NCBI GenBank assembly: GCA_023129115.1
Contig: JAGMCR010000015.1
Location: 1-64,000, forward strand
Direction of reading: 5' to 3'
Length of the DNA stretch: 64,000 nucleotides
Source: Candidatus Iainarchaeum sp.
GTDB lineage: Archaea > B1Sed10-29 > WALL01
In this document: positions 17,674 through 26,836 of the stretch, piece by piece
How the letters are laid out: the number at the start of each line of letters is the position of its first letter
How positions within the stretch are numbered: the stretch's first letter is position 1
Position numbers and translations under genes: made by a program
The notes under the pieces: model-generated
Database searches by the model: none
The model's input: only the letters and a program-made list of their open reading frames with translations
Told to the model about the DNA's origin: nothing

Positions 17674-19788
17674 ATGTCAAGGAAGAAAAACGTGATAGAC
17701 CAGGTTGCGGGCTTAGGGCTTTTGCTCGTCGCGGTCGTGATAATGGTGTCGGCCGTCGTGATGATTGACATGCCCGACGTGACAGTGATTTCGGCAGGGA
17801 TTCTCGCGCCGCCAGTGGTCCTGCCGACGGGCGAATACACTGCGGCCGCCTTTAACCCACTGGAGGAATTGGCCGCCCGGAGCTTCGCGAGCGACGAAGA
17901 GTTCGCCGCGTTCGCGAGGGACTACGAGGACGCCTACTACGGCTACCGCGGCTTTGAAATGACTGACGCAGTAATCGGCGCGCCCATGCCCGGGATGGCA
18001 ATGGCAGAAGGCGGGGCCGGGGAAAAGCAGGCAATCGACTTCTCCGAGACAAATGTCCAGGTCGCGGGCATCGACGAGGGCGACCTAATCAAGACGGACG
18101 GCGACTACATCTACACAGTCTCCGGCGACACTGTATATATAATCAAGGCCTATCCCGGCGAGGACGCGGAAATCGTTTCCAAGATTGAGTACGACTACGA
18201 GCCGTCCGAGCTATTCATCCACGGCGACAGGCTCGCCGTGTTCGGCAACTACTACGGCGACGTCGCGGGAATCGACTTCGTGCCCCAGAACGGCATGTCA
18301 TTCTTCGACGTCTATGACGTGAGCGACCGCTCGAGCCCCAAGCCAGTGAAGGAATACCTCTTCGAGGGGCGTTTCTTCCGCGCGCGGATGTACGGCGACT
18401 ACGCCTACTTCGTGGCCACGAACGGGTTCGACTACCGCCCGATTTATCCCACGCCGCTCATCATCGAGGACGGAGAAGTGCGGGCCATGCCCGCCCCGGA
18501 CATCCATTACTTCCCAATCCCGTACCACTACCCCGACTTGCTCACGGTGCACGCCATCGACCTGGCCAACCTGGGCGAGGAGAGCTCGAAGGCCATTGCG
18601 GTCGAGGGCGGCCAGAGCCTCTACATGTCGGCCGAGAACATGTACATTACATATACCGAATATGTAAACGAGTACGACCTCCGGAACGACATCACGAAGT
18701 CGCTCCTCGAGGACGAGCTGACGCGGACGGACCGGGGGCTCATCGAGCTGATTGTGGGCTTGCCCGCAGAAATCCTGACGCACCACGAGAAGGAAGCCAA
18801 AATCCTGGGCATCTACACCAACCACTTGAACTACATGACGCAGAAGGAGCGGGACGAGCTCGAGGACGAGATTGAGGTGCAGCTCAAGAAAAAGCTCAAG
18901 GAATACGAGTACTTCGAGTTCACGGTAATCAGCCAGCTCGGCATCAAGGGCGGCGAGATAACCATCGGCAGCACGGGCAAGGTCCCGGGCCACGTCGTCA
19001 ACCAGTTCTCGATGGACGAGCACGGGGGAGTGTTCCGCATCGCGACCACGGTGAGCCCGCGCTGGTCGTGGAGGTGGAAGGACCGCAGCGAGTCCGTGAA
19101 CAACGTCTTTGCGCTGGACTCTTCGCTCAAGGTAATCGGCGAGCTCGGCGAGGTCGCGGAGGGCGAGCAAATCTATTCGACCCGCTTCATGGGCGACAAA
19201 TTGTACATGGTGACATTCCGCCAGGTCGACCCGTTCTTTGTGATTGACTTGTCGGACCCCACGGACATAAAGTCGCTCGGCGAACTGAAGATTCCAGGCT
19301 TCTCGCGCTATTTGCACCCCTATGACGAGACAACCATTATCGGCATCGGGCAGGAGACCACCGAGACCGGGCGCGTCATGGGCCTCAAGGTCTCCTTGTT
19401 CGACGTGACTGACGTGTCGGACCCGCAAGAAGTAGCGAAGTTCGTGACCGAGGAGCGCTACGCCCAGTCCACCGCGCTGACCGAGCACCACGCGTTCCTG
19501 TTCTCGAAAGAAAAGGAGTTGATGGTGATTCCGGTGTACAGCGGGTGGGGCGCTGACGGGGACTATGACGGCGCGTTCGTGTTCCGCATCAGCAAGGACG
19601 CGATTGAGCTGCGTGGCCTCGTGGACCACTCGTCGGGCGGCCGGTACGGCCCGTCTGTGCAGCGAAGCCTCTACATCGAGGAATTATTGTACACGAAGTC
19701 GCCGAGCTTACTTCGCATCAACGAGATTGAGGACTTGTCGCCGGTGAAGGACATCAAGCTCGGGGCGACGGACTTCCCGGTGTTCTAG
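17674..19788 (+). CDS. Secreted protein with C-terminal beta-propeller domain (COG4880-like)
   Basis: 704 residues from MSRKKNVIDQVAG. The first 35 residues form a signal anchor (GLGLLLVAVVIMVSAVVMI). The NVQVAGIDEGDLIKTDGDYI region, the string of ISxLGI, VSPRWSW, DLSDPTDIKSLGELKIPGFS and YLHPYDETTIIGIG segments, and the late HAFLFSKEKELMVIP are characteristic of the archaeal secreted beta-propeller family. The function of the family is unknown, probably extracellular binding. The ATG at 17674 is taken over the in-frame GTG at 17665, which lies in the tandem repeat. Confidence 0.85.
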   Translation: MSRKKNVIDQVAGLGLLLVAVVIMVSAVVMIDMPDVTVISAGILAPPVVLPTGEYTAAAFNPLEELAARSFASDEEFAAFARDYEDAYYGYRGFEMTDAVIGAPMPGMAMAEGGAGEKQAIDFSETNVQVAGIDEGDLIKTDGDYIYTVSGDTVYIIKAYPGEDAEIVSKIEYDYEPSELFIHGDRLAVFGNYYGDVAGIDFVPQNGMSFFDVYDVSDRSSPKPVKEYLFEGRFFRARMYGDYAYFVATNGFDYRPIYPTPLIIEDGEVRAMPAPDIHYFPIPYHYPDLLTVHAIDLANLGEESSKAIAVEGGQSLYMSAENMYITYTEYVNEYDLRNDITKSLLEDELTRTDRGLIELIVGLPAEILTHHEKEAKILGIYTNHLNYMTQKERDELEDEIEVQLKKKLKEYEYFEFTVISQLGIKGGEITIGSTGKVPGHVVNQFSMDEHGGVFRIATTVSPRWSWRWKDRSESVNNVFALDSSLKVIGELGEVAEGEQIYSTRFMGDKLYMVTFRQVDPFFVIDLSDPTDIKSLGELKIPGFSRYLHPYDETTIIGIGQETTETGRVMGLKVSLFDVTDVSDPQEVAKFVTEERYAQSTALTEHHAFLFSKEKELMVIPVYSGWGADGDYDGAFVFRISKDAIELRGLVDHSSGGRYGPSVQRSLYIEELLYTKSPSLLRINEIEDLSPVKDIKLGATDFPVF

Positions 19789-20294
19789 AGCAGCCGCTCA
19801 AGCACTTCGATGAGGCTGCCGCCGCCGTAGACGTGGGGGATTGCTTCTTCGAGAATCGGCTCTATGTCTTGCTTCTGGTCTTCCGGCAGGGTGTTCTCGA
19901 GGTACATCCTTAGGTAGTGCCTGCCGTCTGCCTTGTCCTGCCGGATGAGGCCTTCGGCCTCGGCGAGCATGCCTTTGCCAATCGCGTAGTTGTTGTAGTG
20001 CTTTTCGAAGGCCTTGTCGAACCCTTCTTTTCCTGCGTCGTCCAGGGTTCCTTCGATAATGAATTTTGAGAGCACGCCGGCGTATTCGGGCGTGGCAGAG
20101 CCACCGATTTTTTCGTCTACGTGCTTCTGGAGCGCGTTCCTGACCTTGGTTTTTGTCTGGAAGACGAGGTCGTCCAGTTTCTTGCGGCGGGCGGTGAAGG
20201 CGATTCCTTTTGGCATTTCGTCCCGGTTTTTCTCGTGGCTCACTAGCTCGCCGAAGTGCTTCTTGGCCTTTTGGTAGTGCTCTTCTGCCATCAT
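19785..20294 (-). CDS. Helical hypothetical protein, paralogue of its neighbour
   Basis: 169 residues. It shares with the upstream gene a pattern of HYxxAxKL near the start, ALQKHV/I in the middle and KGFDxAxxxHYNxYxI later, so the two are a tandem duplication. It has an extra C-terminal part (YLENTLPEDQKQDIEPILEE). Translation is probably coupled, since its start overlaps the stop of the 20291 gene. The 3' end abuts that of the beta-propeller gene. Function unknown. Confidence 0.7.
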   Translation of the reverse strand: MMAEEHYQKAKKHFGELVSHEKNRDEMPKGIAFTARRKKLDDLVFQTKTKVRNALQKHVDEKIGGSATPEYAGVLSKFIIEGTLDDAGKEGFDKAFEKHYNNYAIGKGMLAEAEGLIRQDKADGRHYLRMYLENTLPEDQKQDIEPILEEAIPHVYGGGSLIEVLERLL

Positions 20295-20626
20295 TCCAAT
20301 CCCGCTTTTTTCAATGTATAGTAATTGTAGTGCTCGAAGTACGCGTTGTCGAACCCCTTGACCTTGGCGTCCGCCAATACCTTTTTGGCAATCACTTCCG
20401 CCACTACATCTGGGTCTGCCGCTATGTCCCTCAGCTCCAATTGTTTCTTGATGTGCTTCTGCAAAGCATTCAGCGATTGGGCTATTTCGCCCTCAATCTT
20501 GTTGGAGAGGCTTTGCTGCCGCCTCTGCTCGGAAGGGGGCCATTTTTTCCCGCCGGTCCAAATCTCGCGCTCCAGCTTCAAGGCGTTGTTGTAATGTTCC
20601 TTCGCCTTCTCGTACTTGAGGGCCAT
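20291..20626 (-). CDS. Helical hypothetical protein, paralogue of its neighbour
   Basis: 111 residues, basic and helical, first gene of a two-gene operon with the 19785 gene. The shared signature is HYNNALKLE, LNALQKHIKKQ and GFDNAYFEHYNYY. This copy lacks the acidic tail of the partner. Function unknown. Confidence 0.68.
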   Translation of the reverse strand: MALKYEKAKEHYNNALKLEREIWTGGKKWPPSEQRRQQSLSNKIEGEIAQSLNALQKHIKKQLELRDIAADPDVVAEVIAKKVLADAKVKGFDNAYFEHYNYYTLKKAGLE

Positions 20627-20694
20627 GCACTAACTATCGATTTCCTGCTTTAAAGCCTTAAGCATAAATACTCATTTTTGGATAATTTAGTGCA

Positions 20695-21999
20695 ATGAAG
20701 AAAAGGCCCTCAAAGCCGGGCAAAAGGGCGCCCGAAAAATATTCGCTCGCCGAGAACGGCGTCTTGACGCCAAAGCGCCGCAAGCGCGTCGACAGTTCCC
20801 TGAAGCGCCTGGACAACCGCTGGATAGTCCGCAGTGTCCGCGGGCTTGGCATCAAGATGCACGTTAGGTCCATGCGCTTCGACCTGGACGGGAAGGTCGT
20901 GCGGGCCCGGCTCGCCGGGCTCACCGGGGGCGTTGCCGGAAAGATTTTCCCGCCGCACATGGACGCCACGCGCGCCGTGCTCACGGCCTTCGGCGGCAAA
21001 AAGGGCCGTGCCGAGGCCAAAGAAATAAAAGAGTCCCAGGTCGAGCGCAAGGAAAAAAAGATATTGAAGCACCTCGACGACCAGGTCAAGCACATCGTGG
21101 AAAAGAACGGGTGGCACCTTTCCTCCGAAGAGATAATCAAGCTCAAGAGGGTCAAGAACAAAATGGGGGACAGGCGCGCCAGGGCCGCTTGGTTCATGGA
21201 CCACCCCGCGTACTGGATTAGCCTGGCCACCATGCTGGTCCCCGTGGGAAAAGCCGGCAAGGGAGTGGCAATCAAGGCCGCGGAGGCGGGAGTGGCCGAG
21301 CTGCTCGAGGAGGGCATGGGAGTGCTCGGCCGGGAAGCAGTCGATGGCATTGAAGACGTTACGCTGGACACTGTTCTTGAGGACGGGTCAATCCGGTTCA
21401 CCGAGGCAGGCCTTAAGGACGCGCCGCACACCAAGCTCGCGAGGATTAGGCACGCGGCCGAGACCCATTACCTCGAGCACAAGCTGAACGTGGCGCTTGG
21501 CCATACCCCTTCTCTGGCGAGCCGCGTCAAGGGTTTCCCAGAGTGGTACCAAAAGCAAAGGATTGCCCACCGCCTGACGGACGGCGAGCTCACGGAAATC
21601 CAGGCGGAGACCAAAGAAAAGCGCGACACTGGCTTTGTGTTTTGCTATAACCACCAGCTGGACTCGCCAACTGTTTCGTTTTATTCCCTCGTGAAGAGGG
21701 GGCACAACTATGAGGTCATTGGCAAAGACGTTCGGGTAAGGGGGACGAGGGTGAAAATCCGCCTCGGGCCAATGGGGAACTTGCATGCCGACGGCCCCAA
21801 AGAAGTAACCAGGACCTTTCCTGCGACGCACGGCACAGTGCAGTACCTGCCGCAGGACGCGGAGCACTTCGAGCAATACGTCGTGAGGCAGCTGAGCTAC
21901 ATCGAGGGCAACAAGAAAAAGCGGGAGAGGCTGACGAGGCGGGTCATGGAAAAGCTGGGCAAGCACCTTGCCTTTGCCAAGGAGCATGGCTCACCCTAG
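20695..21999 (+). CDS. Orphan soluble protein, 434 residues
   Basis: An ATG at 20695 follows a CATAAATAC box by about 30 bases. The N-terminal 60 residues are Lys/Arg rich. A hydrophobic/glycine stretch near residues 165-200 (AYWISLATMLVPVGKAGKG, then AAEAGVAELLEEGMGV) may be membrane associated. The last 150 residues look globular (DTGFVFCYNHQLDSPTVSFY, EVIGKDVRVRGTRVKIRLG). I do not recognise a domain. Confidence 0.72.
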   Translation: MKKRPSKPGKRAPEKYSLAENGVLTPKRRKRVDSSLKRLDNRWIVRSVRGLGIKMHVRSMRFDLDGKVVRARLAGLTGGVAGKIFPPHMDATRAVLTAFGGKKGRAEAKEIKESQVERKEKKILKHLDDQVKHIVEKNGWHLSSEEIIKLKRVKNKMGDRRARAAWFMDHPAYWISLATMLVPVGKAGKGVAIKAAEAGVAELLEEGMGVLGREAVDGIEDVTLDTVLEDGSIRFTEAGLKDAPHTKLARIRHAAETHYLEHKLNVALGHTPSLASRVKGFPEWYQKQRIAHRLTDGELTEIQAETKEKRDTGFVFCYNHQLDSPTVSFYSLVKRGHNYEVIGKDVRVRGTRVKIRLGPMGNLHADGPKEVTRTFPATHGTVQYLPQDAEHFEQYVVRQLSYIEGNKKKRERLTRRVMEKLGKHLAFAKEHGSP

Positions 22000-22029
22000 C
22001 CTTCTTAACCCTCCAAAAACCGTGGGGCC

Positions 22030-22227
22030 TTAAGTTGATAACTTCTGGACTTTGGTGGCCTTGGGCCCCTTGTCGCTCTCGGCAACCTCGAACTCGACTT
22101 CATCGCCCTCGTTCAGCCGCATGTCCTCGGGGAGGTCACTGACGTGAACGAAGATGTCTGTCCCGTCTTCCTTTTCGATGAATCCAAATCCCTTCATGGG
22201 GTTGAACCACTTTACTTTGCCTTTCAT
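22030..22227 (-). CDS. cspA: Cold-shock domain protein
   Basis: 65 residues, a single five-strand OB-fold cold-shock domain binding single-stranded RNA or DNA. RNP1 is seen as KGFGFI and RNP2 as DIFVH, and the start MKGKVKWFNPMKGFGF is textbook. Unlike most genes here it has a short leader: TTTTATAAAGG lies about 45 bases upstream and AGGAG sits before the ATG, so it may use Shine-Dalgarno initiation. Cold-shock proteins are patchy in archaea. Confidence 0.95.
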   Translation of the reverse strand: MKGKVKWFNPMKGFGFIEKEDGTDIFVHVSDLPEDMRLNEGDEVEFEVAESDKGPKATKVQKLST

Positions 22228-22314
22228 AAAGAAAAACTCCTATTGGGGCTTGGTTAAGCCGTCCCTCCTTTATAAAACAGCATGATTTTATACCTCCACG
22301 CCAAAAACAAACCC

Positions 22315-23166
22315 ATGAAGCGCGCTATACTTTCCCTACTGCTCATGCTGTCCCTCGTGGCCGCAGAATCCGCGGGCATGCAACTAATGCGGTTCGCCGG
22401 CGACAGCGAAATCGACACGACAATCGACCAAATGGACGCCGCGTACGGACTCGACCTCTCGCCCATGGAGAAAAAAGTAGTCCGCTACTGCATCCGCCGC
22501 GACTGCCCGTACATGAAAAACCCCACTGTCCGCGAAAAAACGGGGGCCATCATGGACAAGTACCTCGAGTACCAGCTCGCCAGCGACGAGGACAGGCCCC
22601 GCATCGAGCGGGAAATGGCTGCAATGGGCGAAGAGCTCAAGGCCATTCTCCCACGCCTCCGCCAAAAGCTCGCCCAGGACATAGTAATCCGCACCCAATC
22701 AATGACCGCCGAGCAGCGCCAGCGCATCCGCGAGCGCCACCCCCGCATCGGCAACATAATCGACAACGCCAAACAAGTCCAGGTCACCCGCCGCGTCAAC
22801 GTCTACCAGTCCGAAGACCCCGCAACGGGCGCGACAGACGAATGGACCTTCGTCACCCTGGAGGCAACCGGCGGGAACTCCCTCGTCGAAATCATTCCCA
22901 AAGAAGTCGCCGCGTCGGCCTCGCTCGTGTCAAGCGACCAGGAATTCACCGTGCTTGAGGACGACCCCATACTCGAGTGGGACATCTCGGCCAGGAGTGA
23001 AGTGACTTATTCCGTGCCCGGCGACAAGAGCGCCCTCGTGACCGACGGGCCGGCAATCGTCTACGACAAAAGCGGCAGCCCGTTCCTGATTATTGGTGTC
23101 GTGCTGCTCCTCGTGCTGGTGGCGGGGGGCGCGTTCTTCCTGAGCAAGAAGAAAAAAGGAAAGTAA
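22315..23166 (+). CDS. Secreted protein with C-terminal membrane anchor
   Basis: 283 residues from MKRAILSLLLMLSLVAAESAG, a clear signal peptide. The upstream ATG in the track lies before or inside the TTTTATACC promoter box and is rejected. The body is helical and Arg/Glu rich with a CIRRDCPYM cysteine pair, followed by a beta-rich region (VNVYQSEDPATGATDEWTFV). A C-terminal helix (FLIIGVVLLLVLVAGGAFFL) and a Lys-rich tail anchor it facing outward. Two bases separate it from the CPBP protease gene, so they form an operon. The tail is typical of archaeal S-layer-region proteins; function unknown. Confidence 0.78.
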   Translation: MKRAILSLLLMLSLVAAESAGMQLMRFAGDSEIDTTIDQMDAAYGLDLSPMEKKVVRYCIRRDCPYMKNPTVREKTGAIMDKYLEYQLASDEDRPRIEREMAAMGEELKAILPRLRQKLAQDIVIRTQSMTAEQRQRIRERHPRIGNIIDNAKQVQVTRRVNVYQSEDPATGATDEWTFVTLEATGGNSLVEIIPKEVAASASLVSSDQEFTVLEDDPILEWDISARSEVTYSVPGDKSALVTDGPAIVYDKSGSPFLIIGVVLLLVLVAGGAFFLSKKKKGK

Positions 23167-23167
23167 T

Positions 23168-25186
23168 ATGCGGCGGCTCATTGCATACGCATTCCTGCTC
23201 CTCGGCGTACTCGACACGCTCGGCCTCCTCACCGGCGCGCTTGACGTCGGGGAGCGCGTGCTTTCCTCGGTGCTGCTCCTCCTCCTTTGGTACGGCACAG
23301 ACCTCCCAAAGCACTTGTTCGGCGAGAGCAACCGCTTCGAGAACATAGCTTTCCTCGCCATCCTGTACACGCTTTCCCTGAAAAACCTCTTGTACCACTT
23401 TGGCGGCTTCCTCCCCCCCGCAGCCCTGTCGATGCTCAGTTACGGGTCGCTCCTAATCGGCTTCGCCGCACTCAATATATTTTTGGTCTACATCGCGCTG
23501 AAGAAGCGCTTCCGCAAAAAGTCCATTGTACATCGCGCCGTCCTCTCCGCCAAAAAATACTTGCCACTGCAGTTCAAGAGCGACGCCCTCCAGTTCGTTG
23601 CACTGAACTTCGTGTGCGTCACTTTCTTCTTGTTCGTGTTCGACCCGATTTCGCAGTGGCTCATCGCCAGCCTCGACAAGTCCCTCCTGATTATCGCACT
23701 CGCCTACCTGGCCCTGAACCGGGGCGGGGTCAAGAAGGCGGTTGACGCCGAAGAGTCGCTAATCAATACTCTCCTGCGCACGTTCAAGGCGCGTGCCCCC
23801 CTCGCGCTATCGCTTGTCGTGCTGGTCTTCTTCCTCAGCGAAATCGGCTTCTTCCTCGTGCCCCTGTTCACGGGCGCGTTCGACCCCCAGCTCGAGGGCG
23901 CCTATGCGTCCCTCCCGGGGCTAATCGCGCAGTCCGGGGCCCCCTCAATCCCCGTCTACTTCCTCTCCATAACTGCATTCCTTCTCTTCGTGGCCGTGCC
24001 CGGCTACCTGCTCGCCAGCCAGGCAATCAACCGCCGCGTCGACGGCCGGCTAATCGCCCGCATTTCGCCGCTCGCGCTCGCGTCGTTCTTCGCGTACTTT
24101 GCCTCGGGGGTGTTCCACGTCGAGTCCCTCGCGTCCAAGGCCATGATTGGCGTCGCCATCTGGCTCTCGCCGTTTCCCGGCGGCTGGCTAATCACGTTCG
24201 CTGCGCTGGCAGTCCTCGCCGCCTCCGCCATTGGCGTCTGGGCGTCGCGGCGCTTCCGCGAGGCTGCGTCGGTCGCGACGGTCCTGGTCTCGCTCGTGTT
24301 CTTCGGCGACTACTTCGCCAAGTTCTTTGTGTCGTCGTTCCAGTACTTTTCGTCCGGCCTCTCGGGCGCCATTGGCATAGTCTTCGCGAACTACCTGCTC
24401 GTCACAATCGTTTTCTTTGCCGCCACCGCCGCCGCGTTCATGCGCTACTGCTCCAAGGCGGCGGCAAAGTTCGCGGGCGAGAGAGTGGTCCTCTTCACGC
24501 TGTGCGCCGGCTACCTCATCGCGTTCGCCTCTTACAGCTCCACCCCGGCCGCTGGCGTGCTTGGCGTGCTGGCCAACCCCGTGCTGATTGCGTTCGCCGC
24601 GCTGGCCGCCGTGGCATACGCAAAAAAGGCCCTGAGGCCCCTCGCCATGTTCTTCGCGGCCAGCGCAGCAATGTTCGTCGTGGCCTACGCTGGCGCCTTC
24701 GCCGGGCTGCCCGCGGCTGCGAGGCTTTTGCTGCCGGGCGGCGTGATGCTCGCGTTCGCGTGGAAAAAGCTGGGACTGCCGCGCCTGTCCTCGCGCGGCC
24801 TGGTGCTCTCCGGTGCCGCCGGAATCGCAATCGGCCTGCTGAGCTTTGCCTCGGGGGAGTCGGCGACCCTCGTGTTCGCCAACAGCCCGTGGCCGTGGAT
24901 ACTGTTTTTTTCGGCGTTCACTGCCGTGAGCGAGGAAGCGTTTTTCCGGGGCATGCTGTTCTCGTCGCTGCGGCGCGGCTACGGGTTCATGGGTGCCGCG
25001 GTCCTGTCGTCGGCGTTGTTCGCCGCGGCGCACCTCGCGAAATTCGCCGGGCTTGAAGTACTTGCCGTGCTCTTCGCCGCGGGCCTTGCGTTCGCGTGGC
25101 TCTGCGAGAGGCATTCCATTGGCTACGCCGTGCTGGCGCACTTCGCGTCCAACGTGGTGCTGCTCTCGCTGCTCTATTTCGTGTAA
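23168..25186 (+). CDS. CPBP (CAAX/Abi-type) intramembrane protease with long polytopic N-terminal part
   Basis: 672 residues, about 17 or more hydrophobic segments. The last 150 residues hold the CPBP glutamic protease motifs: EEAFFRG (EExxxR), FAAAHLAKF (FxxxH) and HFASNV (HxxxN). The N-terminal 500 residues are polytopic without a recognised family. Such proteases process prenylated or membrane substrates, and in bacteria some confer bacteriocin immunity; the substrate here is unknown. It follows the 22315 gene closely and may act on it or on other exported proteins. Confidence 0.82.
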   Translation: MRRLIAYAFLLLGVLDTLGLLTGALDVGERVLSSVLLLLLWYGTDLPKHLFGESNRFENIAFLAILYTLSLKNLLYHFGGFLPPAALSMLSYGSLLIGFAALNIFLVYIALKKRFRKKSIVHRAVLSAKKYLPLQFKSDALQFVALNFVCVTFFLFVFDPISQWLIASLDKSLLIIALAYLALNRGGVKKAVDAEESLINTLLRTFKARAPLALSLVVLVFFLSEIGFFLVPLFTGAFDPQLEGAYASLPGLIAQSGAPSIPVYFLSITAFLLFVAVPGYLLASQAINRRVDGRLIARISPLALASFFAYFASGVFHVESLASKAMIGVAIWLSPFPGGWLITFAALAVLAASAIGVWASRRFREAASVATVLVSLVFFGDYFAKFFVSSFQYFSSGLSGAIGIVFANYLLVTIVFFAATAAAFMRYCSKAAAKFAGERVVLFTLCAGYLIAFASYSSTPAAGVLGVLANPVLIAFAALAAVAYAKKALRPLAMFFAASAAMFVVAYAGAFAGLPAAARLLLPGGVMLAFAWKKLGLPRLSSRGLVLSGAAGIAIGLLSFASGESATLVFANSPWPWILFFSAFTAVSEEAFFRGMLFSSLRRGYGFMGAAVLSSALFAAAHLAKFAGLEVLAVLFAAGLAFAWLCERHSIGYAVLAHFASNVVLLSLLYFV

Positions 25187-25219
25187 GGCTTTTATATGAA
25201 TGCGGGCTTATTGAGTGGC

Positions 25220-25477
25220 ATGAAGAAAAAGCACGTGCCTGTCCTGTTTTTGATGGCGCTTGTCGCCCTGATGTTCTCCGCGGTATTCGTGAACATGGAC
25301 GTGCTGGCGTGCGTGGCCGGCGAGCCCGCTGATGCCATACCCTGCATCCAGTCGCTGTGGAAGGCTCCGCTCGACTACCAGTGGCAGATTGCGATGACTT
25401 CGGTGCTGGTGCTGGCTGCGCTGGTGGCTCTTGTTCTTGTGCTGCGGCAGTCGCTGTCCTCGCGCCTATGCAAGTGA
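25220..25477 (+). CDS. Small membrane protein, two helices
   Basis: 85 residues from MKKKHVPVLFLMALVALMFS. The ATG at 25220 is placed about 28 bases after CTTTTATATG, which sits at the end of the CPBP gene. The two hydrophobic helices bracket a short external loop with two cysteines (DVLACVAGEPADAIPCIQSL). The 3' end overlaps the convergent 25466 gene. Function unknown. Confidence 0.65.
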   Translation: MKKKHVPVLFLMALVALMFSAVFVNMDVLACVAGEPADAIPCIQSLWKAPLDYQWQIAMTSVLVLAALVALVLVLRQSLSSRLCK

Positions 25478-25969
25478 GACAAGCCCGCCCAGGAGAATTA
25501 TTCCCACGGCTATTGCCGCCGCAATCATCACGAGGAACGAGTAGAACGCGTGCTTGAGCTCGGTCTTGTAGTAGGCCTGGAACGCGAGCACCCACAGGAT
25601 TCCGCCGAACACCATGTTTATCGAGTCCCAAATGGGCAGGTCAATCACGCCAATCATCTGGCTGCCGAAGGTGAACACGAACCCGATTGCGTTCAGGCTG
25701 CCGACGATGCCGGCCCAGCCCTGCCAGCGCTGCTTCTTGCCCCAGCGCCCGCCCGCCCACTTGCCGACGGCCGTGCCGAGCACTGCGGACACCAGCGCGA
25801 AGCCGCCAATCATCGTGATTGACACGAGCGCCATTTCCATCAGCTCTGCGTCGGCGTACGTGAGCACCATGGCCGACACAATGGCCGCGCCCACGATTAT
25901 GATGATGGCCGTGCCAAGCTCCATTTTCCGGTATGGCTTTATCCACTTTTCAGGCACTGTCTGCTGCAT
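25466..25969 (-). CDS. Membrane protein, PEKWxKP family of this window
   Basis: 167 residues from MQQTVPEKWIKPYRKMELG with five hydrophobic segments. It is a paralogue of the protein at 51886: both have PEKWxKP, GKxWGKKxxWQG and FQxYYxTxxKHAxYxxL, in the same order. The start at 25969 follows the stop of the lipoprotein gene (TGAAATG), so the two are co-translated; a GTG at 25981 is possible. Function unknown. Confidence 0.72.
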   Translation of the reverse strand: MQQTVPEKWIKPYRKMELGTAIIIIVGAAIVSAMVLTYADAELMEMALVSITMIGGFALVSAVLGTAVGKWAGGRWGKKQRWQGWAGIVGSLNAIGFVFTFGSQMIGVIDLPIWDSINMVFGGILWVLAFQAYYKTELKHAFYSFLVMIAAAIAVGIILLGGLVSLA

Positions 25970-25970
25970 T

Positions 25971-26798
25971 TCATACACCACACTCGAATTCTATCGAGTT
26001 GAACAGCACGTCTCCAGAGATGGGCACGAGCCTGTACTTGCCCGTGGTGTAGTCGCACTCGTCCACGCCGTACTTGCTGTTCTTGATGGTGATTTCCACT
26101 TTGCTGTTCTTGGGTATGTTGGACGGCAATTCGAACTCGAGGCACGTCTTGGTTATTTCGCCGCTGGCGTCGAGCTCGTATACGCGGACCATTGGCTTGC
26201 CTGTGGGGTACCCCCCGGTGTTCCACAGGTTGAACACGAGGTTGGTTGCGCCGCACCACTTTTCTATGACTGTGAGATAGGTGTACACGCCCTCGGGCGT
26301 GGGGACTGGCGTGGGCTTCACGCACTCCTCGTCCTTTATGCACTTGTTCATGGGCTCGCACCACTCGTAGCCCCTGCCGGTGTCGCAGCCGTGCTCGTCG
26401 ATGCCGCCCCCGGCCTGCCCGCCGGGGGGCTCGTCAGTGATTTCCCAGTTGTCGAGGTATACCTGTATTTGCTCTCCCGCGAGCGCGAAATGGACTGTGA
26501 AGCAGCCCGTGCAGCCCGCTGTGTCTACCCTCGTGAGCGTCAGGCCGTCCTGGCTGCCCAGGTGCTCGACCGCTGTTTTGGCGGCTGCCCTGTCGTCGTC
26601 TCCTGTTATCTCCCACGTGCGCAGGCACACGCCTAGTTCGCTGTCCCACGAATAGCCCGCGGGCCCGAGGCACCCGTGCTCGTCGGTCTCTCCCCCAATT
26701 GGCTGTTCTCCGCCGCCGGGCTGTCCGTTGCCGGCCGGCGCCTCCTGCACGCAGCCAACGGCGAGTATAAGCATGATTAGCAAAGCAATCTTTTTCAA
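25971..26798 (-). CDS. Lipoprotein with Cys-rich modules
   Basis: 275 residues from a TTG at 26798 preceded by GAGGTG. MKKIALLIMLILAVGC is a lipoprotein signal with lipobox. Two short cysteine modules follow: DEHGCLGPAGYSWDSELGVC and DEHGCDTGRGYEWCEPMNKC, which are related (DEHGC..G.GY.W). A C-terminal beta-rich domain (KVEITIKNSKYGVDECDY) is probably extracellular and CARDB-like. The long upstream part of the track ORF (to 27644) is antisense and rejected. It is an operon partner of the membrane protein at 25466. Confidence 0.75.
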   Translation of the reverse strand: MKKIALLIMLILAVGCVQEAPAGNGQPGGGEQPIGGETDEHGCLGPAGYSWDSELGVCLRTWEITGDDDRAAAKTAVEHLGSQDGLTLTRVDTAGCTGCFTVHFALAGEQIQVYLDNWEITDEPPGGQAGGGIDEHGCDTGRGYEWCEPMNKCIKDEECVKPTPVPTPEGVYTYLTVIEKWCGATNLVFNLWNTGGYPTGKPMVRVYELDASGEITKTCLEFELPSNIPKNSKVEITIKNSKYGVDECDYTTGKYRLVPISGDVLFNSIEFECGV

Positions 26799-26836
26799 CA
26801 AAAACACCTCATCCCTTATTGTTTGCGTACGGGTTT